Below, in pieces: positions 1 to 7,529 of a stretch of 49,590 nucleotides of DNA. The translations under genes were made by a program, and so were the position numbers. This DNA is from Bacteroidales bacterium UBA1189 (GTDB lineage: Bacteria > Bacteroidota > Bacteroidia > Bacteroidales > Bacteroidaceae): the NCBI GenBank assembly GCA_002309805.1, contig DBYJ01000016.1:8938-58527 (forward strand). Direction: 5' to 3'. The notes under the pieces were generated by a model, which made no database searches, was not told where the DNA came from, and saw only the letters and a program-made list of their open reading frames with translations. The number at the start of each line of letters is the position of its first letter. The first letter of the stretch is position 1.

Positions 1-1028
1 AACCACCACACGCCGTCCGTGAAGAATTTGCCAAAGAAGAACGACCAAGTCTGACGATATTTATAACACTTCACGAACGGGATATTCAGGATGATGATTG
101 AAAGGATAAAAGTCAGAATGTTCCAAACCACAGGCTTAATCAGGAAGAATGAAGCCAGCAAAACCGCTATACCAACAACAATGAATACCCAGGAATAGGG
201 TAACATGGCAAGGGTTTTATTTTCCGGAGCCTCCCCCGTCCCCTCCTGAAGGAGGGGTGACTCATCTCCCTTCCCTTCAGGGGAGGGCTGGGGAGAGGCT
301 TCGTCTTGATTGATATATTCCAACTCAGCGGCGTTAACGTGCTTGGACTTCTCAGGCTTATCATACATGAAGGCCCAGAAGAACATCCAGATGAATCCCA
401 GTCCGCCGATGATGATGAACGCCCACTCCCAGCCGAACTTCAGCGCAAGAGGCGGGATGCAGAGCGGAGCTGCCAAAGCGCCCACGCTGGCACCGGCATT
501 GAAGATGCTGGTAGCGAAGGCACGGTCTTTCTTCGGGAAGTACTCGGCCGTCACCTTGATGGCGGCGGGGAAGTTGCCCGCCTCGCCTAGCGCCAGGATG
601 CCGCGGCAAAGCAGGAACAGATAGACCGATGTCGTCGAGATGGCCAGCGCCACCTTGCTGCCAGCCTCAACGGCCTTCAGGGCAGCCGCGTTGCTGACGC
701 CGTCCACAAACAGCGCCGTGGCCCAGCCGCACGCCGCGTGCATGCAGGCACCAAGACTCCATACGAAGATGGCAATAAGATAGCCACGCTTCGTGCCCAT
801 CCAATCAACGAACTTGCCAGCAAACAGGCAAGCCACAGCGTAGAAGATGCTGAAGAAACTGGTGATGGTGCCGTAGTTGGCATCGTTCCAATGAAACTGG
901 GGTTTGATAAACTCCTCGTAGGTAAGGCTAAGCACTTGGCGGTCCAGGTAGTTGACGGTGGTAGCCACAAACAGCAGCGAGCAGAGCCACCAGCGCCAAT
1001 TGGACATCAGTTTTTTCTGTGTACTCAT
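1..1028 (-). CDS. ExuT-type hexuronate/organic-anion MFS transporter, C-terminus outside window
   Basis: This is an inner-membrane major facilitator permease of the anion:cation symporter (ExuT-like) branch, expected to import hexuronates or related sugar acids. About 342 residues are visible from the ATG at 1028-1026. The start reads MSTQKKLMSNWRWWLCSLLF, followed by TVNYLDRQVLSLTY, the hallmark of the hexuronate branch in helix 1. Later come LCRGILALGEAGNFPAAIK and, near the window edge, RQTWSFFFGKFFTDGVWW, also typical of ExuT. The central loop carries an unusual Pro/Gly/Glu-rich stretch (about residues 244-267) encoded by a dispersed DNA repeat. The frame stays open through it, so the gene is probably functional. 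The specific substrate is inferred from family only. Confidence 0.85.
   Translation of the reverse strand, partial: MSTQKKLMSNWRWWLCSLLFVATTVNYLDRQVLSLTYEEFIKPQFHWNDANYGTITSFFSIFYAVACLFAGKFVDWMGTKRGYLIAIFVWSLGACMHAACGWATALFVDGVSNAAALKAVEAGSKVALAISTTSVYLFLLCRGILALGEAGNFPAAIKVTAEYFPKKDRAFATSIFNAGASVGALAAPLCIPPLALKFGWEWAFIIIGGLGFIWMFFWAFMYDKPEKSKHVNAAELEYINQDEASPQPSPEGKGDESPLLQEGTGEAPENKTLAMLPYSWVFIVVGIAVLLASFFLIKPVVWNILTFILSIIILNIPFVKCYKYRQTWSFFFGKFFTDGVWW
226..300. repeat. Dispersed repeat inside the transporter gene
   Basis: This stretch is built from CCCTCC/GGAGGG-type inverted segments. It is translated in frame in the loop of the transporter and ends in the peptide EGTGEAP. Its first 20 nt, ggagcctcccccgtcccctc (226-245), recur exactly at 47463-47482 inside the GH92 gene, in the same orientation and the same reading frame relative to each gene. 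Confidence 0.8.
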
Positions 1029-1064
1029 AATGGTTTATGTTTTATTCCTTGTTTCTTTTGGCCG

Positions 1065-1072
1065 CGAAGATA
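1065..1072 (-). promoter_or_regulatory. -7 box of the ExuT-like gene
   Basis: On the minus strand this reads TATCTTCG, a variant of the Bacteroidetes TAnnTTTG box, 37 nt before the start codon. The same TAnCTTCG variant precedes the genes starting at 11271 and 31018. I see no convincing -33 TTTG. Confidence 0.45.
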
Positions 1073-1589
1073 GTGCTTTTTTTTGACATTCCCCCTCTTT
1101 TCCTCACCTTTTTCACTTTTTTCCGCAAGCCTTACGGAATTATAACGCATCACATATAGCTATTAGTCGTGCCTATGATTCGTCATCAAATCTCTTAGGA
1201 GCCTGGAATCCCATTCGATTCGTAAGTTTCTCGTCGCGTGACGGGTTCCGAAGGAAGCGATTCCACTATAGAAGTGGTCTCTGCTGAGCGGTTTCCTTTT
1301 CAACCCGTCACTCAATCAAAGGTGTTTTCGGACCGAGAAAGGCATCTGAGCGGAGTGGAGGAAAAGGTTACAATCTGTAAGCAGAAGCATAATGGCGGGT
1401 AATTCCGAGTGACGGGTCAAAAAGAAAACCGCGCAGGAGGACGGACTTTCTCCGTGGAATGGAGGAGCCGGAAGCCCTTCGTTGCCGTCATACCTAATCT
1501 TCTCCCGGCCAGCAAACGTCGTTCTTCCAGGGCGAGGTTACGGATTGTAAGCGGAGAGATGTGATTTTCGTTTAAACGCTTCGCCCGCA

Positions 1590-1666
1590 GAATCAAACGC
1601 TATCTCGCGGGAATCAAACGCTATCTCGCCAGAATCAAACGCTATCTCGCTAGAATCAAACGCTAT
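1590..1666. repeat. 21-bp tandem repeat, 3.7 copies
   Basis: The unit is gaatcaaacgctatctcgc plus two variable bases, at 1590-1610, 1611-1631, 1632-1652 and a partial copy at 1653-1666. The first 19 bases of the three full units are identical and only the last two differ (gg, ca, ta). There are no spacers, so this is not a CRISPR array. Confidence 0.9.
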
Positions 1667-1714
1667 GATGTCAGCCCCTTGCTCTGTGCGCTCAACGCAC
1701 TACGTTGCGACCAC

Positions 1715-1749
1715 GACGTAGTGCGTCCGCAGATGGACGTAGTGCGTCC
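1715..1749. repeat. Two copies of gacgtagtgcgtcc
   Basis: The 14-mer gacgtagtgcgtcc occurs at 1715-1728 and 1736-1749. A reversed partial copy (gcactacgt) lies just before at about 1697-1705. Its outer bases GACG and CGTC can pair, so each copy is a small hairpin. The first 13 bases recur at 10164-10176 inside a coding sequence. Confidence 0.75.
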
Positions 1750-1774
1750 AGACGCAGACGCACCACATCGACGG

Positions 1775-2029
1775 TCAATCGCAGTCCGGTGAAGCTTTGA
1801 TTGCTATAGGTGCCAGTCCTTTGTCAAATATGTATATAATGTCCTGTGCCCCCGATTCACCCAGCCCCTTGCAGCCAATAAGCTGTCTGAACATAAGAAC
1901 GAGAAGCTGGCTCCAAGGAGACGGGGTCCAATTCTTGGTTCTGTCGCTGGACTTGGCCACAAGACGTTCGAAATACCTCTTTGGCAGAAAGCGGGCTATC
2001 TGAGTGAAAACGTACTGTCCGAAATGCAT
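1775..2029 (-). pseudogene. IS4-family transposase remnant (DUF4372-like N-terminus)
   Basis: The 84-residue frame begins MHFGQYVFTQIARFLPKRYF and continues with PWSQLLVLMFRQLIGCKGL. This matches the N-terminal DUF4372 region of IS4-type transposases of Bacteroidetes (pattern GxYVFxQ..xFLPxRxFxRxV then WxQLLxLMFxQL). Full-length members have roughly 380-400 residues with a DDE core. Here the frame runs into unrelated residues after about position 60 and the catalytic part is missing. It still has a promoter-like TACTTTTG box on the minus strand at 2055-2062. It marks past transposition at the edge of the accessory island. Confidence 0.65.
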
Positions 2030-2246
2030 ATATATACCAAATTTGATTTGGCTGCAAAAGTACGCATTTCAAAAGTGCGACAAGGTTTTCGAAGCTTATC
2101 ATATTGTGCATAAGAGAGCTATATTCCAATTTAACGGAATTTAATAGACACTAGTGTTTCTTCACCAAAAGAGTATTCCTTTTTCCCGAATAGAAAAAAA
2201 CGACGAAAAAAACCCAACTGCGAACAAAGAGTTCGGAAAAAACCTT

Positions 2247-2254
2247 TATCTTTG
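2247..2254 (+). promoter_or_regulatory. -7 box of the WYL regulator gene
   Basis: TATCTTTG, a perfect Bacteroidetes -7 box, ends 15 nt before the ATG at 2270. Transcription should start around 2260, giving a leader of only about ten bases. This decides the start: a TTG at 2252 in the same frame lies inside the box and cannot be used. Confidence 0.75.
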
Positions 2255-2269
2255 CACAAAAATGCTGCT

Positions 2270-3304
2270 ATGCCCGTCAATAAGAATGCTTTCATTCGTT
2301 ACAAGTACTTGGACAAACTGCTGTCCGACCACCATCATTATTACGACATCCACGACCTTACCGAAAAGGTAAATGATGACCTCCTTTCGGATGGGTTTAA
2401 AGACGTCACTCAACGTTGTATTGAGAAAGATCTAGTTGACCTGCAAGATGCCCCTTTTTCTGTACCAATAGATCACTTCAAGTGGAATGGCAAGAGTTGC
2501 ATCGCCTACAATGACCCTTCATTTTCCATTTTCAAAATGGAAATGAGCGACGAAGAGAGAAACCTTCTTCACGAAGTATTGAACACGATAGGCCAATTCA
2601 ACGGACTTGATAATTTCGAATGGTTAGACAAACTCAAGATGGGCCTTGAATTGAAAGAACGCCGTCAGATTATCAGCTTCAGTAATAATCCCTATCTGCA
2701 GAACTCAAATCTGCTAGGCACGCTCTTCGACAAGATTTCCAACAAGGTGGTCATCCGTCTTTCCTATCACACTTTTACTGATGCAACCATCCGAAGCATT
2801 GACTTCCATCCTTATCTGCTGAAGCAGTACAACGACCGCTGGTTCCTCCTCGGAGCAGCCGACGGTGATAGGAAGATTCTTACTTTCGCCCTCGACCGTA
2901 TCGATACGGTCGAGCCGCTGCCGGAAAAGAAGTACGCCGATTGCCCTGACAATCTCTCCGAGCGTTTCGAGGATATCGTCGGCGTTACACTCTACGACGA
3001 CCGCCCTGTAGAGCATATCGTGTTCTGGGTGAGCGACGCTTCCAAAAACTATGTCACCACAAAGCCCATCCACGAATCCCAAATTCAGTATCAAGCTGAG
3101 AAGGAGCGACAGCTCCGCAGCCAGTACCCAGTCCTCGAAAACGGCGCTTTCTTTTCCATCGATTGCATCGAAAATTATGAACTAATCCGCGAGCTGTGCT
3201 CTTTCGGGAAAGACCTGCTTGTCCTTAGCCCTGCGCATATTCAAGATGTGATTTTCCAAAGGTTTTCAGAATCTGTGGAAAAAATTCTTTTATTACGAAA
3301 GTAG
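2270..3304 (+). CDS. WYL-domain transcriptional regulator
   Basis: The 344-residue protein starts at the ATG at 2270 (MPVNKNAFIRYKYLDKLL). The first 90 residues have the pattern of the helix-turn-helix region of Bacteroidetes WYL proteins (RYKxLDKLL, DLTEKVND, CIEKDL). Residues about 170-235 form the WYL domain, with HPYLLKQYNDRWFLLGA and FALDRIDTVEPL. The C-terminal part resembles the WYL C-terminal extension. WYL proteins such as BrxR and CapW bind DNA and a nucleic-acid or nucleotide ligand and often repress neighbouring phage-defence genes. The gene lies 27 bp before a yhcG remnant and 321 bp before a candidate defence cassette, so a role as island regulator is likely but inferred. Confidence 0.88.
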   Translation: MPVNKNAFIRYKYLDKLLSDHHHYYDIHDLTEKVNDDLLSDGFKDVTQRCIEKDLVDLQDAPFSVPIDHFKWNGKSCIAYNDPSFSIFKMEMSDEERNLLHEVLNTIGQFNGLDNFEWLDKLKMGLELKERRQIISFSNNPYLQNSNLLGTLFDKISNKVVIRLSYHTFTDATIRSIDFHPYLLKQYNDRWFLLGAADGDRKILTFALDRIDTVEPLPEKKYADCPDNLSERFEDIVGVTLYDDRPVEHIVFWVSDASKNYVTTKPIHESQIQYQAEKERQLRSQYPVLENGAFFSIDCIENYELIRELCSFGKDLLVLSPAHIQDVIFQRFSESVEKILLLRK

Positions 3305-3320
3305 TAATGGAAAAAAAAAG

Positions 3321-3328
3321 TATTTTTG
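3321..3328 (+). promoter_or_regulatory. -7 box before the yhcG remnant
   Basis: TATTTTTG lies four bases ahead of the ATG at 3332, so transcription would start at or inside the first codons. Such near-leaderless spacing also occurs before the WYL gene. Confidence 0.5.
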
Positions 3329-3331
3329 CAG

Positions 3332-3560
3332 ATGAAAAACATAAATATGAGCGACATAGTTGTTAATAGAAGAAATGAGCAGTTTGCTGAGGTCGTTTCA
3401 ATGATTCAGCATACAAAGGACGAAGTAGTCAGGCTTGCCAATGCCTCTCTGATAGATTTATATTGGAAGGTGGGTAAGTATGAATCTTTGGCGCATGAAG
3501 CAGTTCTACGAGACATATAACATCGGAGACGAAAAAATCTCAACATGTTGAGACAAAAAA
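3332..3560 (+). pseudogene. N-terminal remnant of a YhcG/DUF1016-type nuclease gene
   Basis: The frame from 3332 reads MKNINMSDIVVNRRNEQFAE and reaches ASLIDLYWKVGKY, the start of the DUF1016 N-terminal domain (xLIxLYWxVGxY). After codon VGKY the sequence jumps, one frame over, to NLWRMKQFYETY at 3483, which in intact homologues lies about 40 residues further on. An internal deletion is therefore visible. Just beyond, tcaacatgttgagacaa looks like the codons for STLLRQ with one base lost. Homology ends near 3555. The PDDEXK nuclease half is absent. Intact YhcG-like proteins have about 330-370 residues. The gene is dead; it marks the left edge of the inserted cassette. Confidence 0.8.
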
Positions 3561-3601
3561 ATTAATATTTATAAACGAACAAAGATTTCGTCAAAGCCCA
3601 T

Positions 3602-3609
3602 TACCTTTG
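3602..3609 (+). promoter_or_regulatory. -7 box of the four-gene cassette
   Basis: TACCTTTG ends 16 nt before the ATG at 3626. It lies after the last recognisable yhcG codons, so the cassette appears to bring its own promoter. No clear -33 TTTG is seen at the usual distance, which would fit regulation by an activator or a weak basal promoter. Confidence 0.6.
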
Positions 3610-3625
3610 CAGCAGAAAACAAAAA

Positions 3626-5242
3626 ATGAACAATATGAATAAAAATAATCCGATTTTCAGTCTCAAAAACTTCCGTTCCTTTGGTGATGAAGGTGCTGAT
3701 TTCGAACTCGCCCCTATTACCATATTAACAGGATGCAATAGCGCAGGAAAGAGTTCTTTGGTAAAAGCGTTAATGCTTTTGTCTGAAAAAGAAACAAATA
3801 ATACTGTTGGAGGCATTCAATTTTCCCAGAATCTTAAGCTATCGACAAAAACACTTGGCCTTGGCGGGTACAATTCAGTAGCTCATGAAGATGGGAAAAT
3901 ATCAATGTCATATAGAATATGGTGTGCAGACCTCCAAGAGGAAATAATCGTAACGAGAGTGTTCTGTGCAAAACGCTCGGATGCTCTGAACGAGGGGAAG
4001 TTATACCAGCTTACCGTTGAGAAAGCGGACGGAACACTTATATATCAGGTTGGGCCAGACTCCTCTCTTGGCTTATTGATGCCAAATCCTAATCCCATCG
4101 CGATTAAGGATCAATTTTTCAAGTTTTATGCAGTTGGCAGCTATCTTAAGTTGATGGAAAGGATGCCATTTATCATGAAGCGCGAGAATGAGGCCAATAA
4201 TGATGGTGATTCCAAACAGATTATACATAGTCAATCTGCGCTTAGTCTTGTCAAAAAGAGATTAAAGGCCGCCGACGTTTCCGAATCGGAAGCGGTACTA
4301 TTAGGGAAAGAGTTTCATCACAAAACTTTTGCTGAAATAATTAATGCCACAAAATTAGTCGAGAGGGATATAATCCGTGTTTCAGATTTGCTAAAGAATG
4401 AGGAAGATGATGATGATGATTGGAAGCAAATGCGGGAAGCATTCATTAGCTGTGTCGTTAATGATGCTTGCTCTCCCTTCTTTACTCAACAGATAGCATA
4501 TATTAATTCCGCTTCCGCACAAATATCGAGATTATACCCTTCCGAGGACAACAATAAAATTAGCAAGGCATTACGCGTCTTTAACGAAAGAAATATTTGT
4601 TATAACCAATACTGCGATATATCCTCCTCCAGCGTTATTCACCGTCCCGGAAGTTTTATGAATAGGTGGATTAAAAAGTTTGAAATAGGTGATAGCGTAG
4701 AAGTAAAGGGAACAGATGAAGGTCTAGGCCTTTTGATATTCTTAAAAAATGGTAAAACAAAAAGACTTCTGGCCGATGAAGGATATGGAATTACACAATT
4801 ATTGTCTCTCCTTATGCATATAGATAATAGTATTCCTGTTTTCTTTGAGCCATATATGGAGTCATTGCAAGGAGAATGGAGCCACGAATACAAGCCTCAA
4901 ACGATTTGCGTTGAAGAGCCGGAAATTCATCTCCACCCCAAATACCAGTCCCTGCTGGCAGAAATGTTTGTTGAGGCATACCAAAAGTACAACATTCACT
5001 TCATCATAGAGACCCACAGCGAATACCTCATTCGCAAACTACAAGTTATGGTGGCAGATAAGAGTCTTAGCCTTAAATCTGAGGATGTTTCTCTGAATTA
5101 TGTTGAGAAGAACGAAGAAGGCATTTCTTACAATCGTCAGATAAAAATCATGAAGGACGGCAGGTTAGATGGTTCTTTTGGAGAAGGATTTTTCGATGCA
5201 GCAGGAAGTTTATCCAGACAATTATTTATGCTAAATGATTAA
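3626..5242 (+). CDS. OLD-like AAA/ABC-type ATPase (DUF3696-like), cassette gene 1
   Basis: This 538-residue protein is an SMC/OLD-type ATPase without a visible TOPRIM domain. Walker A is LTGCNSAGKSS (about residues 34-44). Near residue 426 come ICVEEPEIHLHPKYQ (Walker B and the D-loop helix) and then FIIETHSEYLIRK (H-switch, about residue 458). The C-terminal DGRLDGSFGEGFFD resembles the short DUF3696-type tail. Between the two motifs is a long insert with an acidic run (EDDDDDW). Such ATPases power several phage-defence systems, usually with a nuclease partner encoded next door. The partner here would be the protein at 5248, five bases downstream. The start at 3626 is supported by the promoter; a second ATG at 3635 is possible. 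Confidence 0.85.
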   Translation: MNNMNKNNPIFSLKNFRSFGDEGADFELAPITILTGCNSAGKSSLVKALMLLSEKETNNTVGGIQFSQNLKLSTKTLGLGGYNSVAHEDGKISMSYRIWCADLQEEIIVTRVFCAKRSDALNEGKLYQLTVEKADGTLIYQVGPDSSLGLLMPNPNPIAIKDQFFKFYAVGSYLKLMERMPFIMKRENEANNDGDSKQIIHSQSALSLVKKRLKAADVSESEAVLLGKEFHHKTFAEIINATKLVERDIIRVSDLLKNEEDDDDDWKQMREAFISCVVNDACSPFFTQQIAYINSASAQISRLYPSEDNNKISKALRVFNERNICYNQYCDISSSSVIHRPGSFMNRWIKKFEIGDSVEVKGTDEGLGLLIFLKNGKTKRLLADEGYGITQLLSLLMHIDNSIPVFFEPYMESLQGEWSHEYKPQTICVEEPEIHLHPKYQSLLAEMFVEAYQKYNIHFIIETHSEYLIRKLQVMVADKSLSLKSEDVSLNYVEKNEEGISYNRQIKIMKDGRLDGSFGEGFFDAAGSLSRQLFMLND

Positions 5243-5247
5243 AATCC

Positions 5248-6171
5248 ATGAAAGAAGGAATAATTTTCATAGAAAAAGCTTTTTGGAACAAAATAAGCTC
5301 AACAAGGGAGCGATATGCAATCCTGGATAAATTAATTCGTTCTCAGTCTGCTATATATACCAATTTCCAAAAAGAAGAAATCTCTCGCGATACCATTTTA
5401 GGTATTATTCATGATGAAACAGGGGGCCGTCTTTATTGGAATAAAAATATAAATGATTATATGGATGCGGAAGACATTGTTTCGTTATCATCAATATTTC
5501 TAACAGAAGGAGATGCAATAACCATCAGTAAAAAGTCCACTCAACGAGGTATTATAATTTTTAATAGCGACCTTTTTTCAATAGATAAAAAAGTCTTTTA
5601 TACCCTAGACCCTTTGCCAATAGATGAGGACAAAAGATATTATTTAGGATGGAAAAATGAACAATTTGCGCCATTTTTAGTCAACAACAAATGTAATTCG
5701 ATTATTATTAACGATAAGTATTTGTGCAACAAAGGATACATGAGTCCTGACCTAAAGGATTTATTAGATTTGGTACTGCCTAAAATGCTGAGAATACCTT
5801 TTCATCTTTCTGTTTTTAGTGAAGTAAACAGCAATGGAGATGCTATTTACCAAGATATTAAAGATACCATAAAAGCTATCCGTTCACCAAAGTTTTGCGA
5901 GAACACTCTTCTAACTTTGTGTTATTCGACATATCATGATCGGTTCATTGTTTCAAACAATTATTACATCACCATTGGGGCGGGTTTTGCACTGTTTAAT
6001 GGCGGGAAAAAGCCTAAGAATACTACAACTATACAGATTTATTATCCTACCGCAGTAGGAAAAAGAACTGAATACAATTTATGGATTAAGAAAACTCGGG
6101 AGATTAATGAAAGGACAAAAAACTATTGGGGGAATCGGGTTAATCGTTTGTTTGAATTAGTACAACCATAA
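5248..6171 (+). CDS. Unknown protein with C-terminal HDR motif, cassette gene 2
   Basis: I do not recognise this 307-residue protein with certainty. It has no signal peptide or membrane segment and is rich in Ile, Lys and Asn. The clearest motif is at about residues 229-251: YHDRFIVSNNYYITIGAGF, followed by ALFNGGKKPKNTTTIQIYYP. An HDR followed by a glycine-rich GxGFxLF turn recalls the phospholipase-D-like fold of MIT C-terminal domains, where HDR is conserved. That comparison is from memory and weak. The gene begins five bases after the ATPase stop and ends nine bases before the next gene, so it is part of the operon. As partner of an OLD-like ATPase it is the best candidate for the effector, by position only. 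Confidence 0.7.
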   Translation: MKEGIIFIEKAFWNKISSTRERYAILDKLIRSQSAIYTNFQKEEISRDTILGIIHDETGGRLYWNKNINDYMDAEDIVSLSSIFLTEGDAITISKKSTQRGIIIFNSDLFSIDKKVFYTLDPLPIDEDKRYYLGWKNEQFAPFLVNNKCNSIIINDKYLCNKGYMSPDLKDLLDLVLPKMLRIPFHLSVFSEVNSNGDAIYQDIKDTIKAIRSPKFCENTLLTLCYSTYHDRFIVSNNYYITIGAGFALFNGGKKPKNTTTIQIYYPTAVGKRTEYNLWIKKTREINERTKNYWGNRVNRLFELVQP

Positions 6172-6180
6172 GGACTCTAC

Positions 6181-7518
6181 ATGCTCTTGCTAATAGATTT
6201 AGACGGAACACTTATCAATACGGTACATCCAACTTGGAGACCGTATAAGGATGGACAAGATGGCTTCTTGATTGAACCGTATCTGAACCAATTGCCGTTT
6301 TTTTTAGGAGCCAAAAAGTTTCTTACTTCTAGAAAGTCAAAGGGAGATAAGATTGTTGTCATTTCCGACTCGCATTTTCGCTATGTAAATCCAATATGTG
6401 ATATGCTTGATGTCGAACGTATTTCGTTAGCAGATAAACCCAACACAAAAAAGCTGAAAGAGTTTTTAGATGGCCATCCGGATTATAAGCAGGAGGTTGA
6501 CAATGGTGATTGCTTCGTCATAGGTGATACCAGATTGGATATAGAATTGGGACGACAAATTGGAGCAATGACAATCTGGTTCTTGCCTTACCAAATTACT
6601 GAGGAAATTAAAGATGAGCGTGATGGAATTGGAGAAGAAATGCTGAGTAAGAAATATGGCCCCACTTATGACGTTAAAACATTTAACGAGATGGAGAGAA
6701 TAATAGACGCCCCTCTGTCATATCTATATTCTATCGAGGCTACGTTTGCTGATTCTGTCTCATATAGAGCAGTTAAATTAAACTTTAACCGATATAAAGA
6801 TGGTTCTTATGCGTGTATTCGGTGCTTAGCTCGCCAAGAACAGGGCGCCTGTGATAAATACGCTAGAGCAGACAAGTATTATATTATGTCGAATCCGCAA
6901 CGCACGCAAGAGTTTATTAGAACTCTTGCAGAGGGTATCTCCAATTACATCAACCAGCCTGCATTGGTAGCTGAAGGGTGGGATTATTTTACCTATCTAA
7001 CAGATAAAAGTTCTACAACCCCACCCAATAAAATGATGGATATCTTTGATTTAGTAGAGACATCAGTTCCCAAAGTACAATTGCTTAAGTGGGCTGACAA
7101 TGTACATGGGTCATTGCGAGAACAGAATCTTTATAACGATAGACAAACGTTCCTGCAGAATTATCTATCTGTGGATTGTCCAACTGAAACTTCTATTGAT
7201 ATGTTTGGGCAAGAACAACAGACAACCTTATCCATTTCTGGGAAAAACATTATTGTTCTTGACGATCAATTGACAACCGCAGCAACTGCATGGCACGTAA
7301 TTCGGAAATTAAAAGAAAAAGGTGCAAGAAACGTCCTGTTCGTTGCAATGTTCCAAATGACATTATCTGTCAACAATGGTATGATCTGCCCTATATGCGG
7401 AAAGCCCATGTTAATAAAAATCCGTAGAACAGACGGACACAGATTCTATTCATGTACGCCACCCGAGTATAGAGGTGATGGCTGTGGTTTCATTCAAGAT
7501 ATTCCTGAACAGAATTAA
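6181..7518 (+). CDS. HAD phosphatase - phosphoribosyltransferase - zinc ribbon fusion, cassette gene 3
   Basis: The 445-residue protein joins three domains. Residues 1-150 are HAD-like: DLDGT (motif I, Asp6 and Asp8), VISDS (motif II, about 60), a Lys near 86-90 (motif III) and GDTRLD (motif IV, 115-120). Residues about 180-385 look like a ComF-type phosphoribosyltransferase, with the PRPP-binding loop IIVLDDQLTTAATA at about 356-369. Residues about 402-440 are a topoisomerase-type zinc ribbon (CPICGKPM, then FYSC and GDGCGF). HAD enzymes remove or transfer phosphate; PRTases use PRPP to join or split nucleoside bonds; the ribbon usually binds nucleic acid. Together they suggest making or recycling a nucleotide derivative, perhaps at DNA or RNA ends. 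This is inference. Confidence 0.85.
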   Translation: MLLLIDLDGTLINTVHPTWRPYKDGQDGFLIEPYLNQLPFFLGAKKFLTSRKSKGDKIVVISDSHFRYVNPICDMLDVERISLADKPNTKKLKEFLDGHPDYKQEVDNGDCFVIGDTRLDIELGRQIGAMTIWFLPYQITEEIKDERDGIGEEMLSKKYGPTYDVKTFNEMERIIDAPLSYLYSIEATFADSVSYRAVKLNFNRYKDGSYACIRCLARQEQGACDKYARADKYYIMSNPQRTQEFIRTLAEGISNYINQPALVAEGWDYFTYLTDKSSTTPPNKMMDIFDLVETSVPKVQLLKWADNVHGSLREQNLYNDRQTFLQNYLSVDCPTETSIDMFGQEQQTTLSISGKNIIVLDDQLTTAATAWHVIRKLKEKGARNVLFVAMFQMTLSVNNGMICPICGKPMLIKIRRTDGHRFYSCTPPEYRGDGCGFIQDIPEQN

Positions 7519-7529
7519 ATAAAGAGAAA

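Larger units (their letters stand above)
1073..1774. other. Gene-free stretch with imperfect repeats
   Basis: No convincing coding region lies in these 700 bases. Three things are visible. First, a 26-nt imperfect inverted repeat, 1288-1313 against 1407-1432, with 23 of 26 positions matching. Second, a direct repeat of the type ggttac(aat/gga)(c/t)tgtaagc at 1366 and 1536, about 170 nt apart, which hints at two diverged copies of a longer unit. Third, the tandem repeats at 1590-1666 and 1715-1749, listed separately. It may be the decayed end of a mobile element, since a transposase remnant follows directly. Confidence 0.6.

Noticed and set aside
1590..1666. CRISPR array
   Set aside because: Units are back to back with no unique spacers and only 21 bp; no cas genes are near.
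2154..2372. Short open frame overlapping the WYL start
   Set aside because: It crosses the promoter and start of the WYL gene in another frame and has no support.
3332..3560. Programmed frameshift or functional short toxin in the yhcG remnant
   Set aside because: About 40 expected residues are missing and a second frame change and stop follow, so decay is the simpler reading.
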